Of a stretch of 37,798 nt of DNA, positions 9,961-21,304 are shown piece after piece (the stretch's first letter is position 1; each line of letters begins with the position of its first letter). The stretch covers positions 118,597-156,394 of the forward strand of contig NW_014578116.1 of NCBI RefSeq assembly GCF_000485595.1, in the 5' to 3' direction. The translations under genes were made by a program, and so were the position numbers. The DNA is from Priapulus caudatus. Its lineage: Eukaryota > Priapulida > Priapulimorpha > Priapulimorphida > Priapulidae. Below the pieces are notes generated by a model. It was not told the DNA's origin. It saw only the letters and a list, made by a program, of their open reading frames with translations, and searched no databases.

Positions 9961-9975
9961 CAACGTGATTGTTTT

Positions 9976-10522
9976 TTAGCTCATCTGACATAGTCAGATG
10001 CAGCTTGTAGAATCGCATGAGCATGCGTGCGTGCGTGCGTCCGTCCGTCCGTCAACAGTTGGGCACAAATCTTAACCGCTCGACGTACGGTCACGATATT
10101 CGGACGGGGGGGGGATAGTCCAAAAACGAGTTGGGATGTCAAAGCTGGGGTTCAAAGGTCAAAGGTCAAGAGGTGTAAAAGAAGGGGGAACATTCCTTCC
10201 TTAACTTAAGGTATAGGGAGGAAATGCAGAATTGCAGCACAAATCTAAACGGCTCGACCTAGGCTCGCGATAGTCGGTGTATAGCATCATGGTAGGAAAA
10301 TCCATCACTGTGCCGAAATTGGAGGTCAAAGGTCAATGGGGCACAGGGCAGATTTTAGACATTTTCTAAGGACATGGTCTGACGGAGCGTGTAGAGTGTT
10401 TCAGCGATGACCTACCATTTTTATGGCTTTATTTAAAGGACTATGAAATGTACTTTCCGCTGACATGCGAAGAGTAAGTGTCGGATAACCTTTTGACCCT
10501 CAAGAGGAGGGTTAAACATGGA
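9976..10522 (-). repeat. Repeat R, copy 3
   Basis: This is a full-length reverse copy of repeat R inside the left arm. Its mirror is copy 7 at 20761-21304. It carries the terminal hairpin ATCTGACATAGTCAGAT and the opposite end GAGGGTTAAACATGG. It differs from copies 1 and 8 at several places, for example AACACTCTACACGC versus AACAAAAAAGTTTTCC on the opposite strand, so at least two subfamilies exist. Confidence 0.8.
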
Positions 10523-10681
10523 TTTGTTTACTGTTAGAAAGAATCTGACTGCCAGGTTTGCTAGTAGAATCTATACATGCCTGGATGTACGAGGCTACAA
10601 TGTCACAGTGAAATTTCAAAAGCTAAATTTGGTTGAAGAAGGTTTATGCTCCTTAAATCGTATAATTTCTATGGCATTCTG

Positions 10682-12438
10682 GTGTGTGGGGTGGTGGGAT
10701 TTTTTTTAGTGTACTAAAGCAGCTCGGAACTCGCAATACGGCATTTCTGGAGCCGCTAATCAGCGTGTGAAAATGCTCGAGTCGGCAATTTGTCTGTAGA
10801 TTGCGTGTGAATCTCGCTAGATATACCGGTATTTCCATAAATTATAAAGGAAAATGGAGCGGGAATCAGTATCGAACCAAATATAACATTGTCAGCATAT
10901 TCTATAAAGGATAAGGTAAGTCGGACACAAATATGCTGGCGCACCGAAAAGTACGGACTTAAGCTAGTCGTTCGCAGCACAGGCACTTGAAGCATTTCAT
11001 AAAATAATGCTAAACTAGAGAGATGAGAATAAGTAAAATAATACGAAATCTATTTTACCTCAACCACCTCTCAACCGTTCTATATGAATAACTCAATTTC
11101 ATATATTGCCGGGACAGTTTCCTGAAATTCCGTCTAAATCCTAATTTGCACACATAGTATACTATAATATTATATATAATTATTAATAGTATAGGTAAGT
11201 GTGCACGAGTGCAGCCGTAAGGAAGGCAGCGCAAAGCGTGATGTTGCAAATAGATTTGACGGAAATTTACACGAAACTGCCAGGCAATAATAGGTGATAA
11301 AGAGTATGGAAAACATGTAAGAATGGTCGTGAAATAGATTCGTCAATTATTTAAGCATTATAGTTTAGTTGAAATGGCTGTCAAGTGCCTTGTGTCTCCA
11401 CTCCACAAGTGCGCGGGCACGGCAACGGCACGGCACAGCAAAACGAGAGCGCCGGTTGTGGGCTGAAAAAACAAATGCATTGTGATTTTAAGCGCAAGAT
11501 TGTGATCTCAGACGCGATTGTGTTCCACTCTGGTTCATGGTGATCAGGAAATTATGGCATGTGCTGCTTGTCGCATGATGCTGCATGGTGCGTGAGCGAT
11601 AAGCGACGTGATAAAGCAAGTGCTGCGAGAGCAAGCAAGCGCTCACTGAGAAGTGTACTGTGCCGGGTATCGTCTTCTGATAAACTCACTGGCAACCGAA
11701 TCCAAGTGCACCCTCCCGCCAGCTGGTGTCGCGGGCTCAGAGCATATATCTAGCGATATGCTACTAATAGACAGAGTCTAAAAGTATGATGAGGCTTTGC
11801 CATAGGACCGTAGTACAGTAAAAAGATACAGCTGTCGTAACTTAATGACTTCGCTATAATAGCATATATGTTATCAATGATTATGCGTGAGCGCGGGCGA
11901 TAGAGAGTGTGTGGGGGGAGTGGAATGGGCTCTAATAGCAATAAGAGCAGTTAGACGGTTGGTGTGTGGTGGGCTCAGGCGGGTTGGGGGTAGGCGTGGG
12001 TGTTGGAGGTTCGGGGGGGGTTGTGGGGGGGTTGGGTGGGTTTGATGGGCGGTGGCCTTTGTGTAAGAGTCAACAATTCCATGGTTAACCCTCCTCTGGA
12101 GGCAAACAGGTATCAGGACAAACTGTACTCTTTTGCACGTGAGGGCGAAAGGGTAACATTCATGGTCTGGTGATTTTCAAATAAAGTTGGAGTAAAAATG
12201 GATAGTCAGCGGCTGAAACAAAAGCAGAATTTGGGGGCACTGTGTCGTGTAGACCAGGGCCTGCGGAGAAAATGTAGTGATATCTGACACGTTTCTCCCA
12301 TGGGTGGCTTTGACCTGTGACCAGTGGTCCGCGGGGGGGGGGTGGTCACTCTTTCTTAGGAATCATGTTACTTCATGTGCGGATTCTCAGCTAAATAATA
12401 ATGACCGCTAGTGGCGAAGCGTGCGACATTGAAAGACG
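10682..12438 (+). repeat. Displaced copy of the 28165-29676 repeat block
   Basis: This block interrupts the left arm of the inverted duplication and has no partner in the right arm. It matches 28165-29676 directly, from TTTTTTTTAGTGTACTAAAGC through the palindrome centre near 11170 and a partial R copy at about 12078-12345. Accuracy falls sharply after about 11950, with many single-base insertions relative to 29290-29670. The block ends at an N run just where the matching block meets the minus-strand LTR remnant. Confidence 0.8.
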
Positions 12439-12463
12439 NNNNNNNNNNNNNNNNNNNNNNNNN
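12439..12463. other. Assembly gap, 25 N
   Basis: There are exactly 25 undetermined bases. The flanks on both sides are noisy copies of sequences present cleanly elsewhere in the window. This is consistent with a gap extended from both sides by long reads that never met. The true distance across it is unknown. Confidence 0.97.
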
Positions 12464-13177
12464 TCTGTACTGTCAGTGGCGTTTAGCATGTACGCTTTAT
12501 GCCATCTGCAGTGGCCACTGCCAGTGCAGTGGTTGGTGGTGATAGTCAAGCTGTGTAGTTTTTGCGCTGCGTTAATTAGTTAGCAGGTGGGCAGCTCTCT
12601 ATTTTAGCCTGTAGGCTTGCGTTAGGTGAAATGGATGGAGTGCTTACCGATTCTGTCTTTGCAAATAGTTGTTGCTACTACGTATCGATTGGGAGCTTCC
12701 ATCTTTAATCTAAGACACTTAAACGAAAAAATTTAAAAACGGCGCCCTCTCGTGTGGCAACTTTTCATACTGATCCAACAAACATTCTTCGAGAAGGTTC
12801 GCTCGATAGCGCATCCTGTGCTTCGCACTGTTTCGGTGGCGTATGTGAAGCACATTTTTTTTGGGGAACCTACAGGGTTAGCTTAAATCCCACCACTGCA
12901 CCACACAGAAGTCACCGCAGTAGACGTGAGATGAGCGGCTGTCGCTCTGCGGCACTTGTTATGCACGTGTTGCTGCTCAACGCCACATCAGCCAATAGAC
13001 AACAAGCAGCATTAGCATTAATTTCTGATCACTGAATTTATTTGCAGCACCCAACGGCGCTGCGTTTTGGCTGTGCGGGGGCGATGCCGTGTGCGCGTGG
13101 TGTGGAGACATAGCTTTAGCGTAATGCAAATACAGAGAGCCGCAGAGACCTGGTCTGCATCTGAGGTGTGTTGGCTA

Positions 13178-14426
13178 CAGGGCGTAAATCCTGCGGGGGA
13201 TGGGGGGGGATGTCATCCCGCCTGCTCTTGAAGAGGAGGGGATGGGCCTGTACAAATATCCTCCCCTGAGATTCAAAAAAAGAGAAAAAAAGAAAAGAAG
13301 GAAGAAGAAGAAAAAAGAAGATAATGTTGATGGTTTTCAATTCAGGATAAATTGCATGAGAAATGAAGTTTTATGTATGAGTTTGCCATGTATAGTGAGT
13401 TTTCCATGTAAATGAGTTTGCCATGTATTATGTATAACAAGGGGCGGGGGGGGGCGGGGGGGCGGGGGGGGGGGGGGAGCGGGGGGGGGGGGGGGGCGGG
13501 GGGGGGGGGGAGCTGTCATAGCCTTACAGTAAGAAACAACTTCAGTGGTTTAATGCAGGGTAATTGCATTGTATTGCAAGACAGACTTTCAGTGGGGCAC
13601 GGAGGAAGGGCCTGCGCAGAGGCCTCTCAAAGTAAAAGTGCTTATGCGCGGTGGGCAGTGAATCTACACGCCAATATATCAAGCTCTTTTGGCAGCAGAT
13701 AGGAATTGTCTAGTCTTGACGGCAGCAGTGAGATTTACTGGATATTCAATTGAACACAATGTGCCATTTGAGGGGCGGCAGCCCGCCATGAAATTGAAGC
13801 TCTTCAAGAAAATGTTTCCAGGACTGCACAATAGGCCAAAAAGTATGGTGGCAATTAAGCCTAGCAAAAACACGTGAAATTGTGAGTAATATTGCATAAA
13901 TGTTATTACTGATATATAGGTAGCGCCTAAGCTGTGTACGGCTCTCTGAAAAGTAAATGAAAAGTGTTTTCGATCCTAACTTATGTAGGGTTGAGTCTAG
14001 GTGTTGAGAATATGTGTCATCAGCATGAGAATATGGCGCCACAGCAATGCCTCAGATTGCAGGAAATATGGCTGCAAATAATTTCAAATTTTCTGGGGGG
14101 CATGCCCCAGACACCCCTAGGGCACTGAACTCCTAACGGCTACGTGCCAACGTACGGTTTGTGCAAAATTGGGCATGTGCGCGTGCAAATAGTATGTGAT
14201 GCATGTATAAATGTATGTACGTGTTGTTTGTGTGTGTGTGTGTGTGTTTGTTGCGTTTGTGTGTGTGTGTGTGCGTGGCGTGCGTGCGGTGCGTGTGTGT
14301 GTTCGTGCGTGCGCGATCGCGGCGCGTGTGCGTAAATTATTGTGGGGCTTGTGGCTGCGTGCTAGTATGGTGGCTATCCGCGATGCTGCCCCACTCCGCT
14401 GCCTGCGTAGCGGATTTACGCCCCTG
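13178..14426 (+). mobile_element. hAT-like non-autonomous element, noisy copy
   Basis: The left end is CAGGGCGTAAATCC (one G of the run lost) and the right end is GGATTTACGCCCCTG. The right flank GTTGCTAC matches the left flank TTGGCTAC apart from a noise base. Inside are a purine-rich AAGAAGAAGAAA tract, a 70-base G-rich run not seen in the other copies, the GGGGGGCATGCCCC palindrome near 14095 and a GT microsatellite at 14228-14300. No transposase frame is present. Confidence 0.8.
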
Positions 14427-14842
14427 GTTGCTACGGTTATGAACGTAACATTTAAGTCGTGCGCGAGTGACACCGCTTTTTTTGTTAGGCGCAGATATGC
14501 AAGATACGCAGTTGCGTACACATCCATTTCAGCAACCTTCTGGCCTTCTGCAAAACGCTTGCTAAAATCCCATTGGTTTGATACAAATCGGCGTAGCCTG
14601 AAACATACAGGCCTAATCCTGTTTTTATGGTGCATTGTGACCGCTAACCGCTACCGTCTATATTAAAAAAGTAACTATTTGCGGCTTAATTGGAAGAAAT
14701 AGTTAAATGGATAAAGATAGCCTTTAATGTGTAAATCGCTGTGCTGTGGCCGCTGGTGCTTATCGAGGCATATTGGCTTTCCAGACTTATGGATGTTCTA
14801 TGACATATGAGAACACTGACATCTTTGAGGCAGTTCAGGAAA

Positions 14843-15416
14843 TCCATGTTAACAGCGCTTTGAGGGTCAAAAGGAATTATCGGCGAACTTACTGCTTCGG
14901 GCATGTCAGGCGGAAGTAGCATTTCATGGTCGCTTTCAATAAAGCATAAAAATGGTAGGTCCATCGCTGAAACAAAGAAAGTTTTTCCAATCGCTCCGTC
15001 AGACCTATGCGCTCGAAAATGTCTAAAATCTGCGCCTGTGAGCCGGTGAGCCTCCAATTTCGGCACTGGTGATGGGTTTCCTAACCCATCCAGCACTCCT
15101 ACACCGAATATTAAGAACGCATAGGTCGAGGCGTTCAGATTTGTGGCCGCAATTTCGTATTTTCTCCTATACCTTAATTAAGTGGGAGATATTCCCCTGC
15201 CGTTTACACATCTGACGGGCTTGGGCCTTGTGATGTCCTAAATTGGTCATTTCGAGTCTTTTCAACGAATCCCCCCGCCCGCGCGGCGTCCCGAGCATCG
15301 TGACCGGTATGTCGAGGCGTTAAGATTTGTGCCCAAGCTGTTTGACGCAAGCGATGGACGGGGCAGCGCTCTATGCGATTCCTAAAGCTGCTATCTGACT
15401 ACGTCAGATGAGCTAA
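14843..15416 (+). repeat. Repeat R, copy 5 (noisy)
   Basis: This is a full-length copy in the same orientation as copy 8 (26939-27457) but with dozens of one-base insertions. It ends in the hairpin CTGACTACGTCAG and AGCTAA. It is best read as the same sequence as copy 8 at lower accuracy. Confidence 0.75.
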
Positions 15417-16399
15417 TAAGTGTAAATATAAAAGATAATGTAAAGTTTTTAAAAAATGTAAAGTTAATAAAAGATGAAGTAATGCGCAGTTTCACGGCGA
15501 CGGCGAAGAAGTCAAATGAGTTTGACTTTTGCCGGATGCCGGTGTAATGGAGAAAGACAGTTAATTGAGAACCCAATCACGCTGATTGTTTTTTATCACT
15601 GCTGTTCTGCTCACAGCAACCATGCAGCGCAATGGACAAGCAAGGCAGCATGTATGCGATAAATTTTCTGATCGAATTAAGGTGCTGAACCCAGAGTGAA
15701 GCAACAATGCGGCTCAGATACAATGGCGCCTAAATGACAATACATTTTTTGATCAGGCACAACGGCGCTGGCGTTTGCTGTGGGGGCCGTGGCGTGCCGC
15801 GTGTGTGGAGACATAAGGCCGCGGTTTCACGAGCGTTAACAGAAATTCATTATTTTAGGCGTTTAGCACGAGGGCAGAAATGCGCGGTACAAGAAATAAG
15901 GCACTCTAAATAGTATTCGGGATTGTTGAAATACGCGGCTCCCAGATGCAAATTATTTGCTCTGGCTTGAGAAATTCTGAATCTCTTGGACGGCGTGTAT
16001 TTCTCTCGTGTGAACGCTTAAATCCGAAATTTCTGAGGCCGGCGTATTTTGTAGACTGTTCCGCGCGCTCGACAGTTCCACGTGTAACGGCGAGGTGGAA
16101 CTGTCGAGCGCGGACCAGTCACGTATTTTTATCGGGCAGTTGGTGCGCATTGCATTGTTTATTTTTGCATTGTTCGCTTGACGCGATTGTTTTTTTAGTG
16201 TAGCTAAGGCAGCTGCGCAAGGCTGCGCAATAGCGGCATTTCTGGAGGGGCCGCGCGCTAATCAGCGTGTGAATGCTCGATCGCAAATTTGTTTAGATTG
16301 CGGTATCTCGCAAATACCCGTATTTCATATAATTAATAGGAGTCGTGTGATGCAGATCGTAACAAATATAATGTAATATAAAGAGATAATTGTAAGTCG

Positions 16400-16940
16400 A
16401 CACAAATATGGCTGCCCCAAAAGTATCGACTTAAGCTATGTCTGGCGCAGGCACGAGGCACTTGACGCATTTCATATAAAATATAATGCTAAATAATAAA
16501 AATAAATAATAAAATACTCAGAAAATTATTTACTAACAAAATTCTTAATGTTCTATATATACTCAATTCGCGATCTATTAGTGCCGACAGTTTCGCTGTA
16601 AATTCGCAGTCGAAATCTCTATTTGCAACATATATATAATATATATATATTATAGTATATTATATATAAGTGTAAGTGTGCAGCAGTGCGCCGCGTAAGG
16701 AATGGCAGCCGCAAGCGTATGTTGCAATAGGATTTGGACGGAATTTAGCAGAAACTGTCGGCACTAAAGATGAAATTGAGTATATATAGAAAGCATTAAG
16801 CATTTGTTAGTAAAAATAGATTTCGTACTTTATTTGATTATTTATTTTATTATTTAGGCAATTATATTTTATTGAAATGCTTGCAAGTGCGCTGTGCTGG
16901 AGACATAGCTTAAGTGCGATACTTTTTGGGGCGCACATAT
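16400..16940. repeat. Palindrome centre of the large inverted repeat
   Basis: Sequence reads outward in mirror image from about 16672, where TA-rich sequence (ATATATATAATATA) sits. GTATCGACTTAAGCTATGTC at about 16426 pairs with GACATAGCTTAAGTGCGATAC at about 16900, and GCCGACAGTTTC with GAAACTGTCGGC. The clean counterpart at 28380-28830 has the same centre, so a palindrome of about 450 bp is natural to this repeat. The extension of symmetry far beyond it is not. Confidence 0.8.
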
Positions 16941-18862
16941 TTGTGTGGCGACTTACATTATCTTTTATATTACATTAATTTTGTTAACGATCTGGCATTC
17001 ACACGACTGGCTATTAATTTTATGAACACACTCGGTTTGCGGATACCGAATCTAGCACAAATTGCGATCGGAGGCTTCACACGGCTGCTAGCGCTGCGCC
17101 AGAATGCCAACACGTAATCAATTGCGACCTGCCGGCGAGCTCCTCTTACGTACAAACCCTAAACAAAACATGGCGTCCAAGGCGAACAGCAATGCAAAAT
17201 AAACAATGCAATGCGCACCAATGCCGATAAAATACGTAAGCACTGGTGCCGCCGCTCGAGCAGTTCCACCTCGCGTTACGACTGGAACTGTCGAGGCGGC
17301 GACCAGTGCTAGCAAAATACGCGCTTTTTTTTTTCCAGAAATTTCGGCTATTTTAGGGGCGTCACACGAGAGAATACACGGTCCAATGAGATTCAGAAAT
17401 TTCTGCGAAGGCAGAGCAAATAATTTTGGCTGACTGGGAAGCGCGGTATTTCCAACAAATCCGAATCTAGCTTTTAGATGCGCTTATTCTTCGTAGCGGC
17501 GCATTTTGCGCTGGTGTTGTAAACGCTAATAATGAATTGTCTTGTTACGTGCTGAACGCGCTTATGTCTCCACACACGCGGCAGCACGGCACGCACAGCA
17601 AAAGACGAGCGCCGTTGTGCTCTGAAAAAATGTATTTGTCATTTTAGCGGCATTGTATCTTGAGGCGCATTGTGTCACTCTTGAGTTCAGGCTAAGATTC
17701 AGAAATTATGCATTACAGTGCTTGTTGTCATGCGCCTTGTGATGGTGGGGGGGGGGCGGGGGGTGAGAACCCAGAGAACAGGTGATAAAAAGACAATCGG
17801 CGTTGATTAGGTTGCATTAACTGGTCTTTCTCCAGTACACTGGCATCCGGCAACCAGTCAACTCATTTGACTTCGGCCGGTCGGCGTGAAAGCTGCATTA
17901 CTTATCTTTTTATTAACTTACTATTTTTAAACTTACATTATCTTTTTATACTTAATTATTAGCCTCATCTGACGTAGGTCCGATGGCAGCTTTAGAATCG
18001 CATGAGCGTGCGGCGTCCATCGTGCCGTAACAGTTGGGCACAAATCTTACCGCTGCGACATACCGGTCACGATGTTCGGGAGCGTCGGGGGGGGGATCGT
18101 GAAAAGGACTCGGGATGACCAATTTAGGAGTCAAAGGCCAAAGTCAAGATGTGTAAACGGAGGGAAATATCTCCCACTTACTTAAGGTATAGAGAAAATA
18201 CGGATTGCGGCACAATCTGAACGTGCTGCGATCCTAGCTCTTATATTCGTGTAATAGTGTGATGGGTAGGAAACCCATCAGCAGTGCGAACTTGGAGGTC
18301 ACGGTCACAGGGCAGATTTTAGACATTTTCTGAGGACATGGTCTGACGGAGCGATTGGAAAACTTTTTTGTTTCAGCCGATGACCTACCATTTTTATGGC
18401 TTTATTGAAAGGACCATGAAATGTACTTTCCGCTGACATGCGAAGAGTAAGTGTCGGATAACCTTTTGACCCTCAAGAGGGTTAACATGGATTCCTGAAC
18501 TGCCTCAAAGATGTCAGTGTTCTCATATTCATAGAACATCCATAATCTGGAAAGCCAAATTATGCCTCGATAGCCCAGCGGCCACAGCACAGGATTACAC
18601 CTTAAAGGTATCTTTATCCATTTAACTATTTCTTTCCAATTAAGGCAAATATTTACTTTTTAATAGGGTTAGGGTTAGGGTCACAATGCACCATAAACAG
18701 GAGTTTCAGGCACGCGATTTGTATCAACCAATGGATTTAGAGAGGTTTGCAGAATGCAGAAGGTTGCTGAAATGATGTGTACGAACTGCGTATCTGCATA
18801 TCTGCGCCTAACAAAGGTGTCACTGCGCACGACTTAAATGTTACGTTCATAACCGTAGCAAC
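16881..18862 (-). repeat. Reverse-orientation copy of foldback unit and repeat R
   Basis: The stretch mirrors 14430-16450. It contains the reversed hairpin motif near 17240-17310, the reversed foldback-unit sequences (17500-17900), R copy 6 (17959-18491) and the tRNA-like fragment at 18564-18610. Noise decreases toward the right and is low after about 18300. Small open frames show nothing recognisable. Confidence 0.7.
17959..18491 (-). repeat. Repeat R, copy 6
   Basis: A full-length reverse copy, moderately noisy at its left end. Its right flank (CATGGATTCCTGAACTGCCTC, then the tRNA-like piece and GGGTTAGGGTTAGGG) matches the flank of copy 2 in the PEPCK intron. Confidence 0.8.
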
Positions 18863-19961
18863 CAGGGGCGTAAATCCGTACCGAGGAGGGAGTGGGGGGA
18901 TGATCGGCGATAGCCATCACATACTAGCACGAGCACAAGCCCACAATAATTTACGCACACGCGCGCGCATCGCGCACGCGCACGACACACACACACGCAC
19001 GCGACGCACGCACGCACACACCACACACACAAACGAACAAACACACACCACACACACAACAAACACACGTAATACATTTATACATGCATACATACATGCA
19101 CGCACATGCCAAATTTGACAACCGTACGTTTGCACGTGCCGTAGGCATTCCAGTGCTAGGGGTGTCTGGGGCATGCCCCCCAGAAAATTTGGAAATATTT
19201 GAGCCATTTTCCTGCAATCTGAGGCATGCTGTGGGCCTAATTCCTATGTCTGATGACACTATCTCAACCCTAGACTCAACCCTACAAGTTAGGATTCGAA
19301 CACTTTTCATTACTTTTCAGAGAGCGTACACGATTAGGCTACTATATAAGTAAATAACATATGCAATTTCTCACAATTTCACGTGTTTTTGTATGTTAAT
19401 TTGCAACCATACTTTTTGGCTATTTGTGAGTCTGGAAACATTTCTTGAAGAGTTCATTGCATGGTCTGGCCCCTCAAAGGCACATTGTGTTTCAATTGAA
19501 TAATCCGTAAATCTCACTTCTGCGTCAAGACAGACAATTCTCTATCTGCTGCAAAGAAGCTTGATATATTGGGTGTAGATTCCCACTGCACCCGCATAGC
19601 ACTTTTACTTTTGAGAGCCTCTGGCAGTCTCCTTCCTCCGTGCCCCACTTGAAAGTCTGTCTTGCATACAATGCAATAGCCATGATTAACACTGATTGTA
19701 CTGTAGGCTATACAGTTATACATATACATGGAACTCTATTACATGGAACTCATATACATGGAAACTCATACATGAAAACTCATTTCTCATGCATTATGCT
19801 GAAATTGAAACCATCACATTTCTTTCTTTTTTCTTCTTCTTCTTCTTTCTTTTTTTCTCTTTTTTTGAATCTCAGGGGAGGATATTTGTACAGGCCATCC
19901 CTCCTCCTTCAAGAGCAGGGGGGATGGCATCCCCCCCATCCCGCCGGGATTTACGCCCCTG
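18863..19961 (-). mobile_element. hAT-like non-autonomous element with perfect 8-bp target duplication
   Basis: This is the cleanest of the three copies at its ends. It begins CAGGGGCGTAAATCC and ends with the inverse GGATTTACGCCCCTG, giving a 15-bp terminal inverted repeat. It is flanked on both sides by GTAGCAAC (18855-18862 and 19962-19969). An 8-bp duplication and CAGGGG termini are features of the hAT superfamily. Length is 1,099 bp with no transposase. Internal features are a CA/CGCA microsatellite (18958-19065), a palindrome GGGGCATGCCCCCC near 19170 and a TTC/TTTC pyrimidine tract (19822-19866). Confidence 0.9.
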
Positions 19962-19969
19962 GTAGCAAC

Positions 19970-20600
19970 ACACCTCAGATGAGCCCAGTTGCTCTGCGGC
20001 TCTTGTATTTGTTACGCGTAAAGCTATGTCTCCACACACGCGACACGGCACGGCACAGCAAAACGCAGCGCCGTTGTGCTGAAAATAAATTCAGTGATCA
20101 GAAATTATGCATGTGCTTGTTTGTCTATTGGCTGATGGTGGCGTGAGCAGAACACGTGATAACAAGTGCCGCAGAGCGACAGCGCTCATCTCACGTCTAC
20201 TGCGGTGACTCTGTGGTGGAGTGGTGGATTCTAGTAAACCCTGTTAGTCCCAAATGTGTTCACATACGCACCGAAACAGTGGAAGCCACAGGGATGGTAT
20301 CAGGAACCTTCTCGAAGGAATGTTTGTTGGGATCGTTATGAAAGTTGCCACGAGAGGGCGCGTACGTTTAAGTGTCTTAAGATTAAAGATGGAAGCTCCC
20401 ATCGTACGGTAGTAGCAACAACTATTTGCAAGACGAATCGTAACGCACTCATCCATTTACCTACGCAAGCCTACGGCTAAAATAGAGAGCTGCCACCTGT
20501 AACTAATTAACGCAGGCAAAAACTACACAGTACTATCACCACCCATGCACTGCAGTGGCCACTGGCAGTGGCATAAGTTACATGTAACGCACTGACAGTA
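19970..20600 (-). repeat. Outer arm of the composite repeat, reverse orientation
   Basis: The stretch is the reverse complement of 24815-25454: the GC-rich motif CACGGCACGGCACAGC, the AACAAGTGCCGCAGAGCGACAGCGC block and the flank ending ACTGACAGTACAG at 20600. No gene is supported here. Confidence 0.8.
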
Positions 20601-20760
20601 CAGAATGCCATAGAAATTATACGATTTAAGGAGCATAAACCTTCTTCAACCAAATTTAGCTTTTGAAATTTCACTGTGACATTGTAGCCTCGTACATCCA
20701 GGCATGTATAGATTCTACCTAGCAAACCTGGCAGTCAGATTCTTTCTAACAGTAAACAAA

Positions 20761-21304
20761 TCCATGTTTAACCCTCGCTTCTGAGGGTCAAAAGGTTATC
20801 CGACACTTACTCTTCGCATGTCAGCGGAAAGTACATTTCATAGTCCTTTAAATAAAGCCATAAAAATGGTAGGTCATCGCTGAACACTCTACACGCTCCG
20901 TCAGACCATGTCCTTAGAAAATGTCTAAATCTGCCCTGTGCCCATTGACCTTTGACCTCCAAATTTCGGCAGCAGTGATGGATTTTCCTACCATGATGCT
21001 ATACACCGACTATCGCGAGCCTAGTCGAGCCGTTTAGATTTGTGCTGCAATTCTGATTTCCTCCCTATACCTTAAGTAAGGAAGGAATGTTCCCTTCTTT
21101 TACACCTCTTGACTTTGACCTTTGACCCCCAGCTTTGACATCCCAACTCGTTTTTGGACTATCCCCCCCCCCCGTCGCGAATATCGTGACGCGTACGTCG
21201 AGCGGTAAGATTTGTGCCCAACTGTTGACGGACGGACGGACCAGCGCACGCACGCATGCTCATGCGATTCTACAAGCTGCATCTGACTATGTCAGATGAG
21301 CTAA
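20761..21304 (+). repeat. Repeat R, copy 7
   Basis: This is the mirror partner of copy 3. It starts TCCATGTTTAACCCTC and ends CATCTGACTATGTCAGATG then AGCTAA, followed by AAAACAATCGCG. Confidence 0.8.

Larger units (their letters stand above)
7507..10681 (+). repeat. Left arm of 3.2-kb inverted duplication
   Basis: Every landmark here has a reverse-complement partner at a near-constant coordinate sum of about 31280. The PEPCK stop at 7719 pairs with 23561, the GACGTC at 8766 with 22512, and the CATTCTG at 10681 with 20601. The arm therefore spans the last 72 codons of PEPCK, its 3' flank and repeat R copy 3. Similarity stops at 7507, inside the PEPCK exon, and at 10681, where unrelated repeat sequence enters. 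Confidence 0.9.
12464..16880 (+). repeat. Noisy direct copy of the 24815-28800 composite block
   Basis: From TCTGTACTGTCAGTG onward the order follows 24815-28800: flank, hAT-like element, repeat R, foldback unit, palindrome centre. Relative to the clean copy, single-base insertions and deletions occur every few to 20 bases, for example at 14880-15110 against 26955-27180. That is much more than between any other two copies. A G-homopolymer-rich stretch at 13441-13512 replaces ordinary sequence around 25700. The pattern fits uncorrected long-read sequence rather than natural divergence. Confidence 0.75.

Noticed and set aside
13412-13702. Glycine-rich open frame
   Set aside because: Produced by a G-homopolymer run next to the assembly gap, and absent from the clean copies.
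14117-14666. Cys/Val- and Thr/His-rich open frames on both strands
   Set aside because: They are translations of the GT microsatellite inside the hAT-like element, in noisy sequence.
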